Positions 63,967 to 64,000 of a stretch of 64,000 bases of DNA are shown here, piece by piece. This DNA comes from Dermanyssus gallinae. Taxonomy: Eukaryota; Arthropoda; Arachnida; Mesostigmata; Dermanyssidae. Position numbers and translations under genes: made by a program. Under the pieces are notes generated by a model, which did not search any database, was not told where the DNA came from, and saw only the letters and a program-made list of their open reading frames with translations. The stretch covers positions 33,501-97,500 of the forward strand of contig QVRM01002086.1 in the NCBI GenBank assembly GCA_003439945.1, read 5' to 3'. How positions within the stretch are numbered: the stretch's first letter is position 1; every line of letters begins with the position of its first letter.

Positions 63967-64000
<34 letters not shown>
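63813..64000. repeat. (TA)n tracts at the window end
   Basis: (TA)n lies at about 63813-63845 and 63969-63997, with about 120 bases of unrecognised sequence between. Confidence 0.9.

Overview
This is animal nuclear DNA that looks like a transposon graveyard. I could not find one host gene that I can name. The sequence is AT-rich and crowded with (TA)n, (TAA)n and (CAA/GTT)n microsatellites. It carries remnants of several non-LTR retrotransposon families, Tc1/mariner DNA transposons, a tRNA-derived SINE and foldback elements. The element types and the microsatellite content suggest an arthropod, perhaps a chelicerate (mite or tick); that is a guess, not an identification.

Layout. 0-5 kb: a decayed Tc1 transposase and a 5'-truncated RT fragment of an APE-type retrotransposon. 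5-14 kb: RLE-type (restriction-like endonuclease) retrotransposon scraps, a 242-bp foldback element and an R1-like RT tail. 15-25 kb: minisatellites, CAA-rich DNA, a mariner-like element inside a (TA)n tract and more RLE scraps. 25.5-27.2 kb: three truncated RLE-type 3' ends stacked head-to-tail with (ATT)n between them. 27-40 kb: CT/GC-rich unassigned DNA, RT/RLE remnants, a SINE, a mariner relic, and a duplicated segment interrupted by a palindrome. 40.1-47.3 kb: the centrepiece, two diverged RLE-type retrotransposons (here B1 and B2) in tandem, with (ATT)n on the left, between them and on the right. B2 keeps an intact 971-codon ORF2 with a C2H2 finger, an RT with YLDD, a CCHC knuckle and an RLE. 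47.4-55.7 kb: APE-type fragments and one long copy whose endonuclease and RT lie in two ORFs overlapping by ATGA. 55.7-64 kb: microsatellites, a second SINE copy, GTT-rich DNA and GC-rich unassigned DNA.

How it fits together. RLE-type elements normally have one ORF. B1 and B2 have a second upstream reading frame, and in B1 that frame contains CCHC knuckles like the Gag-type ORF1 of Jockey/I/CR1-type elements. In B2 this upstream frame ends in a 4-nt ATGA overlap with ORF2, as expected for termination-reinitiation. B1, B2 and a third family (A) all abut (TAA)n, read on the element's sense strand, and share an ACAATTGT octamer just inside the 3' end. The best candidate for something undescribed is therefore a two-ORF, TAA-microsatellite-associated RLE retrotransposon group. 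I do not know whether it has already been catalogued.
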